A stretch of DNA of 64,000 bases from Paenibacillus sp. FSL R7-0273 (lineage in GTDB: Bacteria; Bacillota; Bacilli; Paenibacillales; Paenibacillaceae): NCBI RefSeq assembly GCF_000758625.1, contig NZ_CP009283.1:2677501-2741500 (forward strand), read 5' to 3'. Below, piece after piece: positions 52,309-61,581 of the stretch (the first letter of the stretch is position 1; each line of letters starts with the position of its first letter). The translations under genes were made by a program, and so were the position numbers. The notes beneath the pieces were generated by a model. It was not told the origin of the DNA. It ran no database searches and saw only the letters and a list, made by a program, of their open reading frames with translations.

Positions 52309-54243
52309 TTAAATCATTTGCCCCACCCGTACACCCTCATAGATAGCCTCCAGCGCTTTGCGCGGACGGAAAGCATCTCCGATGACATGGAAAGGCACAC
52401 CCTTCAGTTCCATTATGCTGCTTAGATTATCCAAGGATTTGGAGCCGGTAGCGATGACTACGGTATCTATACCATCTAACTCAAAGCAGGCTCCTGTTTG
52501 CTCCAGTGTAATGCCAGTCTCGCTAATGGATATACATTTGGTTTGAACGTAGACTGGAATCTTATGCTTGGCGATTAATTCTTTGGCAAAGACCTTGCGC
52601 GAAGGCACCAATTCTTTGGCTACCTCATCTTGCATCTCGACAATAATAGGCTGCTTGCCCTGAGATACAAGCAGCTCAGCAGCCTCCATGCCGACCAGTC
52701 CGCCGCCAATAATGGCAATCCGGTTCCCTGTAGTCTCGCCGCGGAGTATATCATGGGCGGTTTTGACATGGCTATGCTCATGGCCTGGGATATCCGGAAT
52801 GAAAGGGACCGAGCCTGTTGCTATTATAACTTCATCCGGTTTTAATGAATCAATCAGCTCCGGATCAACGGTGGTGTTTAGTATAATTTGTACGCCGCTT
52901 CTGCCGGTTTCTCTACCCATCTGCAGCGCGGATTCGGCCATCTCACGTTTGGAGGGCGTTTGTCCGGCAAGATACAGCTGTCCGCCTAACATATCTGATT
53001 TCTCACAAAGAGTGACTTGATGCCCCCGGTTCTGCAAATGGATGGCCGCACTCATACCTGCTGCTCCACCGCCGACGACCAGAATTCGCTTAGTCTCAGC
53101 TGCTGGCTCATCCGTAAAGAGATACTCTCGGCCGGTGACAGGATTGCGCAGACATACCGGACCGTAATTTCGGCTTGCCTCAGGATCGGGCCGCTGACCG
53201 CTGATACAGGACTGATTGCATCCGATACATTTGATGATTTCGTCTATCCGGCCTTCTTCTGCTTTGCGGCAAAAGGCCGGATCAGCAATCAGCGTTCTTC
53301 CCAAGGCAACGAAATCGGCTTGTCCGCTGGCTATGATATCCTCCGCTACTGCCGCATCGTTAATTCTTCCGACAACTATAACTGGAATACGAACGGCTTG
53401 TTTAATGCGTTCTGAGAATACAGCGTTAAAGCCGGGTGGTTTCTCCAGCGGGGCAATGGTTTCATGAACAGTCTCCAGCATGCCGCTGGTAACGTGAATG
53501 ACATCGGCTCCAGCTTCCTCGAGCAGAGGGCACACCTCGATAATATCCTCAGGAAGCAGCCCCCCCTGGACATATTCATTGATTGTAATGCGGTAGGAAA
53601 CCGGGAAATCAGCGCCGGTCTTTTGCTTGATATTCCGGATAACCTCGACAGCAAAACGTGCCCGGTTTGGCAGAGTTCCGCCGTATTCGTCCTGGCGTAT
53701 GTTACTGTATGGGCTCATAAATTGATTAAGCAGATATCCGCTTGCCCCGTGCAATTCGATCATGTCGAAACCAGCCAGCCTGGCACGGAGGGCTGCATCT
53801 CCGAAGGCTTCGACGATCTCCTGGATCGATTCCCGGCTCATTTCCAGCGGCATCTCCCGGTAGACTGCATTAGGAATAGCGGAAGGAGCAATAATCGGTT
53901 GGCCTGTTGTTTTGCTGCTCGTCTGCCGGCCTGCGTGCCACAATTGGACCCCGATCTTACCGCCGGCTTCATGCACGGATGCTGTCAGCTTTTGCATTCC
54001 CGGAATAAAACAGTCATGGTACAGAGAGGGGATATTAGCATTTCGCGTGGTCGGATGAACAGCGGTATATTCCACTATATTTAACCCGACACCGCCCTTT
54101 GCCCTCAATACGTGGTAGTTGATAAAAGGATCTGTAATCATTTCCTCCTGGGCCATACCGGACCCCATTGGTGCCAGAACAAAGCGGTTTTTAAGCTCAA
54201 GTGTCCCGATTCGTCCGGGAGCAAACACATGCTTTAATACCAT
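52309..54243 (-). CDS. 2,4-dienoyl-CoA reductase-type flavoenzyme (OYE-FeS-FAD)
   Basis: 644 aa in three parts: an OYE-type barrel with FMN (1-350; LWHAGRQTS, IELHGASGYLLNQFMSPYSN cited in part), a [4Fe-4S] cluster (CIGCNQSC and a later Cys in GPVCLRNP) and a FAD/NAD(P) half from about 385 with GGGAAGMSAAIHL and a second GGGLVGMEAAELL. This is the FadH/BaiCD/enoate-reductase architecture: NAD(P)H electrons pass over FAD and the cluster to FMN and reduce conjugated double bonds. ATG at 54243 follows AGGAGG. It could act on unsaturated fatty acyl-CoA or on aromatic-derived enoates; no beta-oxidation genes are near. Confidence 0.9.
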   Translation of the reverse strand: MVLKHVFAPGRIGTLELKNRFVLAPMGSGMAQEEMITDPFINYHVLRAKGGVGLNIVEYTAVHPTTRNANIPSLYHDCFIPGMQKLTASVHEAGGKIGVQLWHAGRQTSSKTTGQPIIAPSAIPNAVYREMPLEMSRESIQEIVEAFGDAALRARLAGFDMIELHGASGYLLNQFMSPYSNIRQDEYGGTLPNRARFAVEVIRNIKQKTGADFPVSYRITINEYVQGGLLPEDIIEVCPLLEEAGADVIHVTSGMLETVHETIAPLEKPPGFNAVFSERIKQAVRIPVIVVGRINDAAVAEDIIASGQADFVALGRTLIADPAFCRKAEEGRIDEIIKCIGCNQSCISGQRPDPEASRNYGPVCLRNPVTGREYLFTDEPAAETKRILVVGGGAAGMSAAIHLQNRGHQVTLCEKSDMLGGQLYLAGQTPSKREMAESALQMGRETGRSGVQIILNTTVDPELIDSLKPDEVIIATGSVPFIPDIPGHEHSHVKTAHDILRGETTGNRIAIIGGGLVGMEAAELLVSQGKQPIIVEMQDEVAKELVPSRKVFAKELIAKHKIPVYVQTKCISISETGITLEQTGACFELDGIDTVVIATGSKSLDNLSSIMELKGVPFHVIGDAFRPRKALEAIYEGVRVGQMI

Positions 54244-54598
54244 TAGATTAGCCTCCTAAATGTATGGGTTATTAATACCTATGTTAAAATAACCTATGAA
54301 CATCATAGAGGAATGTTGTGGTAATTAATGTGAAATAATTCACTAAATTCGAGAAGAGATTATTAATAAATGGGATAGAGACGTGTTGATCCATCCTTCG
54401 TAAAACGGGAACCCATTTTCAAAATCGGTACGATTTACTATATCTGATTTGACATTGAATTTACAGTTTATTAATTACCGGTTTCATAGGACCTTGATCT
54501 GGAACAGCAAAGATTCATATCGCCAATACTCGCTTATTGAGGTATTATCGTTCTGTCAGAATAGACTTCGTATTTTCAGCACAGAGAGGAAGATCACA
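54244..54598. promoter_or_regulatory. Divergent control region with CTATGA-ACA-TCATAG palindrome
   Basis: This 355-bp AT-rich gap separates the minus-strand flavoenzyme gene from the YesM-type kinase gene. It holds the ribosome site of the former, a perfect palindrome CTATGAACATCATAG at 54294-54308, and a repeated ACCTATG (54278 and 54292). This palindrome would lie over the flavoenzyme promoter and might be the PadR operator. No gene or RNA is seen in it; reading is open from 54449 but without a ribosome site before 54584. Confidence 0.4.
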
Positions 54599-56386
54599 AT
54601 GCTCCGGACACTCCGTATTCGGCAAAATCCTTTTTTGACCTGGCAATCCATCCGCGTGAAAATGCTGGCGGGTTTATTCCTGATTGTCACTCCGCTCATC
54701 GCGTTCCTGATCTATTCCAATGTATATGCCATTCATACGGTAAGAACCCAGGTGGCGGAATCGAGCAAGGACCTTCTGTCCCTGTACAGAAGCCAGGTCG
54801 ATGCCCGGCTGCAGGAAGCCGATAATTATCTGAACGGCCTGATGCTTGAGCCGGAGCTGTCGGATTTTGATTTTTACACCGCGGCGGATGAGCGTCTTTT
54901 CGTAAAACAACGGATTAATAACAACCTTTCAAATTCCATTTTGCGTTATTCCGTGCTTGACGGATTATTTGTGTATCTGGCTTCGGATGATGCCTTCTTG
55001 TACTCCTTCCAGACCAGATCCACTTATATCGACAGGATGTACCTGAAGGACTATATTGTCAGTGATGTAAGCAAAAGCGAAAGCCTGCAGCGCGAGCATA
55101 TGAAGAACTGGTATGTTCAGCGGAGCGGGGACCAGACGTACCTGATCCGCTTTTTTGTAATGCCGAATCAGTCGGTTGTAGGCGCATGGATCAACATGAA
55201 TGCCTTTAAAACCCCGCTGGAGCTGCTGGGAATCGGGGAGAAGGGAGCGGCTCTGCTCGTGGACGACCGGGGAAATGCGCTGGTTAACCAGAGCTTTATC
55301 CGTGATACAGGGGCCGAGATCAAGCCGGATGAGGAATCCTACTATTTGACGGGGGAGACGGAGCGTTATCTGACGGTAGGAGAACGTTCACACGAAGGAG
55401 ATTTCAGCCTGTATGCCTTTATACCGGAGGAAAAAATATTGCAGCAGCTGCCGACACTGCGGGCCATCTCGTTTATCCTGCCTTTTGCATCCATACTCAT
55501 TCTGCTGCTGGGATTGATGCTGCTGCGCAAGACGCTGCTTATTCCGCTGAACCGCCTGTTAAAAGCGATGAACCGGATTCAGCAGGGGAACCTGGATACC
55601 CAGATTAAGCAATTTCCGACTTCCATTGAATTCAGGGCCGTCAATGATACGTTCAACAATATGATGGAGCAGATCAAGAACCTGCGCATTAACGTCTACG
55701 AAGAGCAGCTGAACAAGCAGAAGGCGGAGCTCCAGCATCTGCAGCTGCAGATTAAGCCCCATTTTTATATCAATACCTTAAACCTGCTGCATACCCTGGC
55801 CCGGACCAGGGAAGTGAAGCTGCTGGAGGAGCTGTCCCTGTATCTGATCCGTTATTTCCGTTACATGTTTCAGAGTAATCTAAGCTTTGTCACGCTCAAG
55901 GATGAGCTGCAGCATGTGAGAAATTATTTGCGCATTCAGGAGCTGCGGTTTCCCGGTCAGCTGATTCCTGAGATCAGGGCTCCCGAATTTTTGCTGAATA
56001 CGCCGGTGCCTCCGCTGGTCCTTCAGACCTTTGTGGAGAATGCAGTCAAGCATGCCATTACTCTGGATGATCCGGTATACCTGTATATCGAGCTTGAGAT
56101 GAGTGAACAGCCGCAGGCGGGAATCCAGATCCAGATCCGGGATACCGGGCCGGGATTTCAGGAAGGCGTTATCCGCAAGATTGATCAGGAGGAGCGCATC
56201 GTCGATGAAGATGGCGAGCATATCGGCATACGGAACCTGAAGCAGAGGCTCCGGCTTCTCTATCACGGGCAGGGGGAAGTTACGCTCCGCAATGCTGCTC
56301 CGCACGGGGCAATCATTGAAATTACGCTTCCCTTTGCTCCTGAGAATAGACCCAACTACAGCCCTGGAGGTACTGCGTCATGTTAA
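54599..56386 (+). CDS. YesM-type sensor histidine kinase
   Basis: About 595 aa. First membrane helix at about 20-42, an outside dCache-like sensor of about 250 residues (with YLASDDAFLYSFQTRS), second helix near 285-305, a HAMP segment, and a His-kinase domain of the YesM/LytS kind: His388 in QIKPHFYINTLNLLH, followed by LSLYLIRYFRYMF and the ATPase part with VENAVKHAI, DTGPGF and GIRNLKQRLRLLY. ATG 54599 follows AGAGAGGA; the frame is open to 54449 but without a start signal. It overlaps the regulator start. It controls sugar uptake genes in related loci. Confidence 0.92.
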   Translation: MLRTLRIRQNPFLTWQSIRVKMLAGLFLIVTPLIAFLIYSNVYAIHTVRTQVAESSKDLLSLYRSQVDARLQEADNYLNGLMLEPELSDFDFYTAADERLFVKQRINNNLSNSILRYSVLDGLFVYLASDDAFLYSFQTRSTYIDRMYLKDYIVSDVSKSESLQREHMKNWYVQRSGDQTYLIRFFVMPNQSVVGAWINMNAFKTPLELLGIGEKGAALLVDDRGNALVNQSFIRDTGAEIKPDEESYYLTGETERYLTVGERSHEGDFSLYAFIPEEKILQQLPTLRAISFILPFASILILLLGLMLLRKTLLIPLNRLLKAMNRIQQGNLDTQIKQFPTSIEFRAVNDTFNNMMEQIKNLRINVYEEQLNKQKAELQHLQLQIKPHFYINTLNLLHTLARTREVKLLEELSLYLIRYFRYMFQSNLSFVTLKDELQHVRNYLRIQELRFPGQLIPEIRAPEFLLNTPVPPLVLQTFVENAVKHAITLDDPVYLYIELEMSEQPQAGIQIQIRDTGPGFQEGVIRKIDQEERIVDEDGEHIGIRNLKQRLRLLYHGQGEVTLRNAAPHGAIIEITLPFAPENRPNYSPGGTASC

Positions 56387-57975
56387 CCATGCTGATTGTA
56401 GACGATGAAAAGCTGTTTGCGGATTCACTGACTAATGAAATAGAATGGGCCTCCCTGGGCATCGGACCTGTCTATACGGCTTACAATTCCCGGCAGGCCA
56501 AAGAAATCTATGAACGCGTTCAGGTGGATTTCATGCTATGTGATATTGAGATGCCGCAAGGCAGCGGACTCGAGCTGCTGGCTTGGGTAAGAGAGCATTA
56601 TCCGCGCACCGAATCTGTGTTCATGACCTGCCATGCCGATTTCCGGTATGCGCAGCGGGCGGTGCAGCTTGGGAGCTTTGATTATTTGCTGAAACCGGTT
56701 GCTGAGGAAGAATTGCGTGATGTCGCCCGCAGGGCAGCGGAGAAAATCAACAAAGACAAGGAGACCAAGCAATACAGCCGGTTCGGGGAGTTCTGGGCCA
56801 AGCATCAGCCGCTTCTGGCAGAGCGCTTCTGGCTGGATATCATCAACCATACGATTCCGTCCAATCCGGAGCTGATCCGCAGGGAAGCAGAAGTGCGCAA
56901 TATTCCGTTCGATACGGACATGAGGCTTCTGCCTGCCCTTATATCCATCCAGCGCTATAACAAATCCTTTACGCCCCGCGACGAAAAAATTATCGAATAT
57001 GCCCTGATCAACTCCGGCGCAGAGCTGCTGGGCATTCAGGGCAGCGGCCTGCTGTTCGGCTTGCCGGAGCATAAGCTGCTGGCGCTGATTCCTGTGGAAC
57101 GGAATGCACTTGAGATCCAGGAGACGCTGCAGGCACGCGGGCGTGCTTTTATAGATACAGCAAGCTCTTATTTCTACTGCGACATATCTGTCTACATCGG
57201 TAATGAGGTGCTTAGTCATGAGCTGACGGATATGGTGGGCCGGCTGGCGGAATGGGACCTGAACAATGTAGCTCATGGTAATAGAGTGCTGCTGTGGCGA
57301 AATAAACCCTATGGCCAGCAGAATGTAGTTCTGCCGGATATGAATACCTGGTCTGTGCTGCTGAAGGAGGGACACGGGGACAGGGTGCTGGCAGAAGCGG
57401 AGAAGTTTCTCCATGACCTGAGCGGTGCAGAGACCATAGATGCAGACAGCTTATACCGGTTCCACCATAACTTTCTGCAGATGGTCTATTATGTACTGAA
57501 GCTAAACGGCATTGAGGCCCAGCTCCTGTTCAACGATGAAACCTCATCCGTGCTGTTCCAGCGCGCTGTCCGCTCTCTGACGGATATGAAGGAGTGGATG
57601 AAGCATACCATATCCAAGGCCACAGGTTATGTAGGAACAGTCCAGCAGTCACAGCCGATTATGAAGGATGCGGAGCAATTCATCCTGCAGGAGCTGGAAT
57701 CGGAGGGCTTGACCCGCGAGGCTGTAGCCAGCCAGGTGTTCCTGAATCCGGATTACCTGGACAGGCTCTTTAAGAAGGAATCCGGCCATTCCGTCACGGA
57801 GTTTATTGTATCCAGAAGGATGCTGCTGGCCCGCGATTTGCTGACGGCGACCAATCAGTCTGTCAGCTCCATTGCCTCCCGCGCAGGCTACACCAACCTG
57901 GCCCATTTCTCCCGGAGATTCAAGCAGGTGGTGGGGATGAGCCCGAAGGAGTACCGGAACAAGCATAAGCAGTAG
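56380..57975 (+). CDS. YesN-type response regulator with AraC DNA-binding domain
   Basis: 531 aa. Receiver at 1-120 with DDEKL and Asp55 in MLCDIEMPQGSG and Lys in YLLKPVAE; a middle region of about 300 aa of the usual YesN form; C-terminal AraC pair of helix-turn-helices (VASQVFLNPDYLDRLFKKESG and SIASRAGYTNLAHFSRRFK, cited only to place them). It overlaps the kinase by 7 bp. It probably activates the solute-binding gene 134 bp downstream, where two AGGTCGAAAA repeats lie. Confidence 0.93.
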   Translation: MLTMLIVDDEKLFADSLTNEIEWASLGIGPVYTAYNSRQAKEIYERVQVDFMLCDIEMPQGSGLELLAWVREHYPRTESVFMTCHADFRYAQRAVQLGSFDYLLKPVAEEELRDVARRAAEKINKDKETKQYSRFGEFWAKHQPLLAERFWLDIINHTIPSNPELIRREAEVRNIPFDTDMRLLPALISIQRYNKSFTPRDEKIIEYALINSGAELLGIQGSGLLFGLPEHKLLALIPVERNALEIQETLQARGRAFIDTASSYFYCDISVYIGNEVLSHELTDMVGRLAEWDLNNVAHGNRVLLWRNKPYGQQNVVLPDMNTWSVLLKEGHGDRVLAEAEKFLHDLSGAETIDADSLYRFHHNFLQMVYYVLKLNGIEAQLLFNDETSSVLFQRAVRSLTDMKEWMKHTISKATGYVGTVQQSQPIMKDAEQFILQELESEGLTREAVASQVFLNPDYLDRLFKKESGHSVTEFIVSRRMLLARDLLTATNQSVSSIASRAGYTNLAHFSRRFKQVVGMSPKEYRNKHKQ

Positions 57976-57983
57976 CTGCATAC

Positions 57984-58015
57984 AGGTCGAAAATATGCAA
58001 ATGTGAGGTCGAAAA
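57984..58015 (+). promoter_or_regulatory. Two direct repeats 22 bp apart, likely YesN/AraC-type operator
   Basis: AGGTCGAAAA occurs at 57984-57993 and again at 58006-58015, two helical turns apart. AraC-type activators bind such pairs. A -10-like TAACAT or TATAAA follows around 58045-58056. It is directly upstream of the solute-binding lipoprotein gene. Confidence 0.55.
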
Positions 58016-58108
58016 CAGAGTAGTGAGGGAATGTGGCCCGCTGTAACATTATAAACAGATTCGATGCAAATTCGATTCCAACTCACACACGGTACAGGGG
58101 GATGAAGA

Positions 58109-59638
58109 ATGAAAAAGAAGCTTGGCTGGTTGAGTCTCATATTGGTATTTATGCTTGCAGTAACCGCTTGTTCAGGAAATACCGGAGGAAACAATGCAGG
58201 CGGAGGGAACAAAGAAGCAGGCAGTGCCGATCCGTCCGGGAGTAAAGAGGCGCCTTATGAAGTGGTGTACGCTTATCCGGCGTTCTCTAATGTACCTGCA
58301 GACATTCAGGAGGTACAGGAAGCCATTAACAGAATTTCGGTGGACAAAATCAATGTAAAGGTCAAGCTTCTGCCCATTAGTAACAGCGCTTTCACTAACC
58401 AGATCAACCTGATGCTATCAAGCGGGGAAAAGCTGGATATGTTCGCCATGCTAAGCAGCTACAGCAATCAGGTGGCTAAAGGAGCCTTGTACCCGATCGG
58501 CAACATCATGGAAGCGAATGCGCAAGGGACGATCGATGCGCTGGGCATCGATTACTATAACGCTACCAAGGTTGGCGGCGTCAGCTACGGTGTACCGAGC
58601 CTCCGCGACCTGGCCCAGGATTTCGGTATCGTAGTCCGCAAGGATATCGTAGACAAATATAACATTAACCTTGATGAGGTCACTACCTTTGATGATTTTG
58701 AATTAATCTTTAAGGCAGTAAAAGACAATGAGCCGGGCATGGCCGGCGCAACTAACTTAACCAATGGCTCGATTCTCAGCACTTACGGTATCCAGGACCC
58801 GCTCGGTAACAATCTGGGCGTCCTGCTGAACCATGGGCTGGATGATCTGAAGGTCGTTAACCTCTTCGCTTCGGACGAGTACAAACAGATTGTGACCAAA
58901 ATCCGCGAATGGTATGAGGCCGGTTACCTGGTCAAGGATGCCGCGACCAGCCCGGAATTAAACAATGTGATGGTGAAATCCGGTAAGGCAGCCAGCTGGT
59001 TATCCGCCATGAAGCCGGGCTTTGAAACACAGGAAAGCCGCAATGTCGGGGTAGACATGACTGCCGCGCGCACTCAGGCTCCAGTAGCTATGACGGATAC
59101 TGTGACCAACGTGGCCATCGGGGTAGCGGCCACTTCGGAGCAGCCGGAAAAGGCATTGCAGTTCCTGAACCTGATGTACACGGATAAGGAAATCGTAAAT
59201 CTGATTGACTGGGGTATTGAAGGCAAGCATTATGTTAAGGCCGAAGGCTCTGATAATGTAATCAAATATCCGGATGGTGTCACAGGCGACAATGTCGGTT
59301 ACAAGAGTGACGGCTGGATGCACGGCAACCAGTTCCTCTCCTATGTCTTCGAGGGCGATGATCCTGAAGTGTATGTGAAGATGAATGAGTTCAACCAGTC
59401 TGCCGCCAAATCTAAGGCGCTTGGCTTCACCTTTAACGGCGACTCTGTAAAAGCCGAAATTGCAGCATGCAATGCGGTGCTTGACCAATATCGCCGGGCG
59501 ATCGAGAGCGGCGTGCTTGAACTGGATAAAGCGCTTCCCGAATTCCTGAAGAAGCTTGATGATGCCGGTATTAATACCATCATCACCGAAAAGCAGAAGC
59601 AGCTGGATGAATGGGCTGCCGGCAACGCGTCTAAATAG
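58109..59638 (+). CDS. ABC transporter solute-binding lipoprotein
   Basis: 509 aa. Lipoprotein signal with Cys21 in MLAVTACSG; then a Gly/Asn-rich linker and a two-lobe family-1 binding fold (LNLMYTDKEIVNLIDWGIEGKHY is the late conserved helix region; cited in part). The long size and the DUF3502-like end (FNGDSVKAEIAACNAV) are typical of LplA/YtcQ-type proteins of Paenibacillus, which feed oligosaccharides to LplB/LplC permeases. It stands between YesN and the two permeases. A GH43 gene follows, so the ligand is likely a xylo- or arabino-oligosaccharide. The ATPase is not encoded here; a shared MsmX-type one is usual. Confidence 0.9.
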   Translation: MKKKLGWLSLILVFMLAVTACSGNTGGNNAGGGNKEAGSADPSGSKEAPYEVVYAYPAFSNVPADIQEVQEAINRISVDKINVKVKLLPISNSAFTNQINLMLSSGEKLDMFAMLSSYSNQVAKGALYPIGNIMEANAQGTIDALGIDYYNATKVGGVSYGVPSLRDLAQDFGIVVRKDIVDKYNINLDEVTTFDDFELIFKAVKDNEPGMAGATNLTNGSILSTYGIQDPLGNNLGVLLNHGLDDLKVVNLFASDEYKQIVTKIREWYEAGYLVKDAATSPELNNVMVKSGKAASWLSAMKPGFETQESRNVGVDMTAARTQAPVAMTDTVTNVAIGVAATSEQPEKALQFLNLMYTDKEIVNLIDWGIEGKHYVKAEGSDNVIKYPDGVTGDNVGYKSDGWMHGNQFLSYVFEGDDPEVYVKMNEFNQSAAKSKALGFTFNGDSVKAEIAACNAVLDQYRRAIESGVLELDKALPEFLKKLDDAGINTIITEKQKQLDEWAAGNASK

Positions 59639-59645
59639 GGAGGCT

Positions 59646-59680
59646 TACGATCCAATCAGCAGCAGGCTGGTTGGATCGTA
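59646..59680 (+). promoter_or_regulatory. Stem-loop between binding-protein and permease genes
   Basis: TACGATCCAA (59646-59655) pairs perfectly with TTGGATCGTA (59671-59680), with CAGC/GCTG pairing inside. There is no T-run. Such hairpins protect the upstream mRNA and let binding protein be made in excess over permeases. Confidence 0.6.
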
Positions 59681-59724
59681 TTGTTAAAATGCTATTTTTC
59701 CAAGGGAAAGGAAGTGCAGTCCAC

Positions 59725-60654
59725 ATGAAGCAGCAGAGCTTAAAGCAAGGCAGTAAAAAGCTTAAATATGCTCCCTTATACTTGCTTATGATTCCGGGAA
59801 TCGTCTATCTGCTGATCAACAATTATCTGCCGATGCTGGGGATATTCATTGCCTTCAAAAATATTAATTTCACCAAAGGCATTTTCGGCAGCGAATGGAT
59901 CGGGTTTCAGAATTTCAAATATTTGTTCCAGACGAGTGACGCTTATATCATCACGCGAAATACGATCTTATATAATGCGGTGTTCATCGTGCTGGGAACG
60001 ATATTTGCCATTGCCTTTGCCATACTGCTCAATGAGATTAAGAAAAAGGTGCTGTCCCGGTTCTATCAGAGTGTTATTGTCCTGCCGCATCTGATTTCAT
60101 TCGTAGTGGTCGGTTACTTGGCTTATGCCGGACTGAGCCTGGAGACGGGGTTTATGAATAAAACAGTCCTGCCGCTCCTGGGGATAGATCCGATTTCATG
60201 GTACACCGAGCCGAAGTACTGGCCGTTCATTTTAACGATCATTCATTTGTGGAAATCCATCGGGTTCAGCTGCATTATCTTTCTTGCCTCAATTATAAGT
60301 ATCGATACGGAATATTATGAAGCTGCAACGCTGGACGGAGCCTCCAAATGGGCGCAGATCCGCTCCATTACCATCCCGCTGATTACTCCGGTTATTGTCA
60401 TGCTGACACTGCTTGGCATCGGCCGGATCTTCTACTCCGATTTCGGGCTGTTCTATCAGGTGCCGATGAATGCCGGATTTATTTCGGATACGACGAGTGT
60501 AATTGATACTTATGTCTACAAGGGGCTAATGGTATCGGGGGATATGGGCATGGCATCGGCTGCAGGCGTCTATCAGTCCATCGTCGGCTTCATCCTGGTA
60601 CTCGGGGCGAATCTGCTTGTCCGCAGGTTCAGCAAAGATAATGCGTTATTCTAA
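59725..60654 (+). CDS. ABC sugar permease, LplB type
   Basis: About 309 aa with six membrane helices. YYEAATLDGASKWAQIRSI carries the EAA loop that contacts the ATPase (EAAxxDGA). The N-terminal YLLMIPGIVYLLINNYLPM and LPHLISFVVVGY segments match LplB/YtcP-type permeases of Paenibacillus. I use ATG 59725 with AAAGGAAGTG upstream; the frame is open to a TTG at 59671, which lies in the stem-loop. With the next gene it forms the heterodimeric channel. Confidence 0.9.
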   Translation: MKQQSLKQGSKKLKYAPLYLLMIPGIVYLLINNYLPMLGIFIAFKNINFTKGIFGSEWIGFQNFKYLFQTSDAYIITRNTILYNAVFIVLGTIFAIAFAILLNEIKKKVLSRFYQSVIVLPHLISFVVVGYLAYAGLSLETGFMNKTVLPLLGIDPISWYTEPKYWPFILTIIHLWKSIGFSCIIFLASIISIDTEYYEAATLDGASKWAQIRSITIPLITPVIVMLTLLGIGRIFYSDFGLFYQVPMNAGFISDTTSVIDTYVYKGLMVSGDMGMASAAGVYQSIVGFILVLGANLLVRRFSKDNALF

Positions 60655-60675
60655 CAGAATCGGGGTGAGCGGGTC

Positions 60676-61566
60676 GTGATCAATGAGAGTAAAGCAATGA
60701 AATGGATTTCTAATCTGGTATTGGGGCTTTTTTCGGCTGCGTGCCTTATTCCCTTTGCCCTGCTGATTATTGCGTCTTTCAGCAGTGAAGAAAGTATCGT
60801 CCGACAGGGCTATACGTTCTTCCCGGAGGCGTTCAGCCTGAAGGCCTATGAGTATCTTTGGCAGCATCAGCTGGAGCTGGGCCGGGCTTATGGGATTACA
60901 ATTCTTATAACAACGGTAGGAACTGCGGTAAGTCTGGCCATTACCTCGATGCTGGCTTATCCGTTGTCCCGCCGGGATATGCCGCTGAACAGATTCTGGA
61001 CCTTTATCGTCTTTTTTACCATGCTTTTTAACGGAGGTTTAGTACCAACCTATCTGGTATACACACAAATCTTTGATATCAAAAATACACTTTTCGGCCT
61101 GCTGCTGCCCGGCCTGCTGATGAACGGCTTTAATATCCTGCTGGTCCGGACCTTCTTCCTGACCTCGATTCCGCCTGCCCTGATTGATGCGGCGAGTATC
61201 GACGGGGCTGGGGAGATCAAAATTTTCTACCGGATCATCCTTCCGCTATCCATGCCTATTATGGCAACGATCGGGCTGTTTCAGGCTATCGCTTACTGGA
61301 ATGACTGGTTCAACGGCCTGATCTATATTACCGACACCCGGATGTTCGGGATTCAGACGATTCTCACCAAGATGGTGATGGACATCCAGTTCCTGACAAG
61401 CAACAGCAATGCTGCAGGCGTGAACGCCGGAGCGGCGATAGCGGAGCTGCCAAGCACTTCGGTCCGGATGGCCATTGCAGCAATCGGTGTACTGCCGATC
61501 CTGATCGCGTATCCGTTCTTCCAGAAGTATTTTGTAAAAGGCATCACGATTGGCGCTGTGAAATAA
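60676..61566 (+). CDS. ABC sugar permease, LplC/YtcP type
   Basis: 296 aa, six membrane helices. The EAA-type loop is ALIDAASIDGAGEIKIFYRI; the N-terminal FSSEESIVRQGYTFFPEAFSLKAY and PLSRRDMPLNRF segments are typical of the second permease of these systems (names only cited to locate). GTG at 60676 follows GGGGTGAGCGGG. The C-terminus ends QKYFVKGITIGAVK, the usual LplC ending. The gene is 21 bp after the first permease and 15 bp before the GH43 gene, so all are one operon. Confidence 0.9.
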   Translation: MINESKAMKWISNLVLGLFSAACLIPFALLIIASFSSEESIVRQGYTFFPEAFSLKAYEYLWQHQLELGRAYGITILITTVGTAVSLAITSMLAYPLSRRDMPLNRFWTFIVFFTMLFNGGLVPTYLVYTQIFDIKNTLFGLLLPGLLMNGFNILLVRTFFLTSIPPALIDAASIDGAGEIKIFYRIILPLSMPIMATIGLFQAIAYWNDWFNGLIYITDTRMFGIQTILTKMVMDIQFLTSNSNAAGVNAGAAIAELPSTSVRMAIAAIGVLPILIAYPFFQKYFVKGITIGAVK

Positions 61567-61581
61567 AAAGAATGAAGGAGC

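Noticed and set aside
53464..54084. Plus-strand 206-codon frame opposite the dienoyl-reductase-like gene
   Set aside because: Shadow frame of the highly conserved barrel; no start signal and no recognisable protein.
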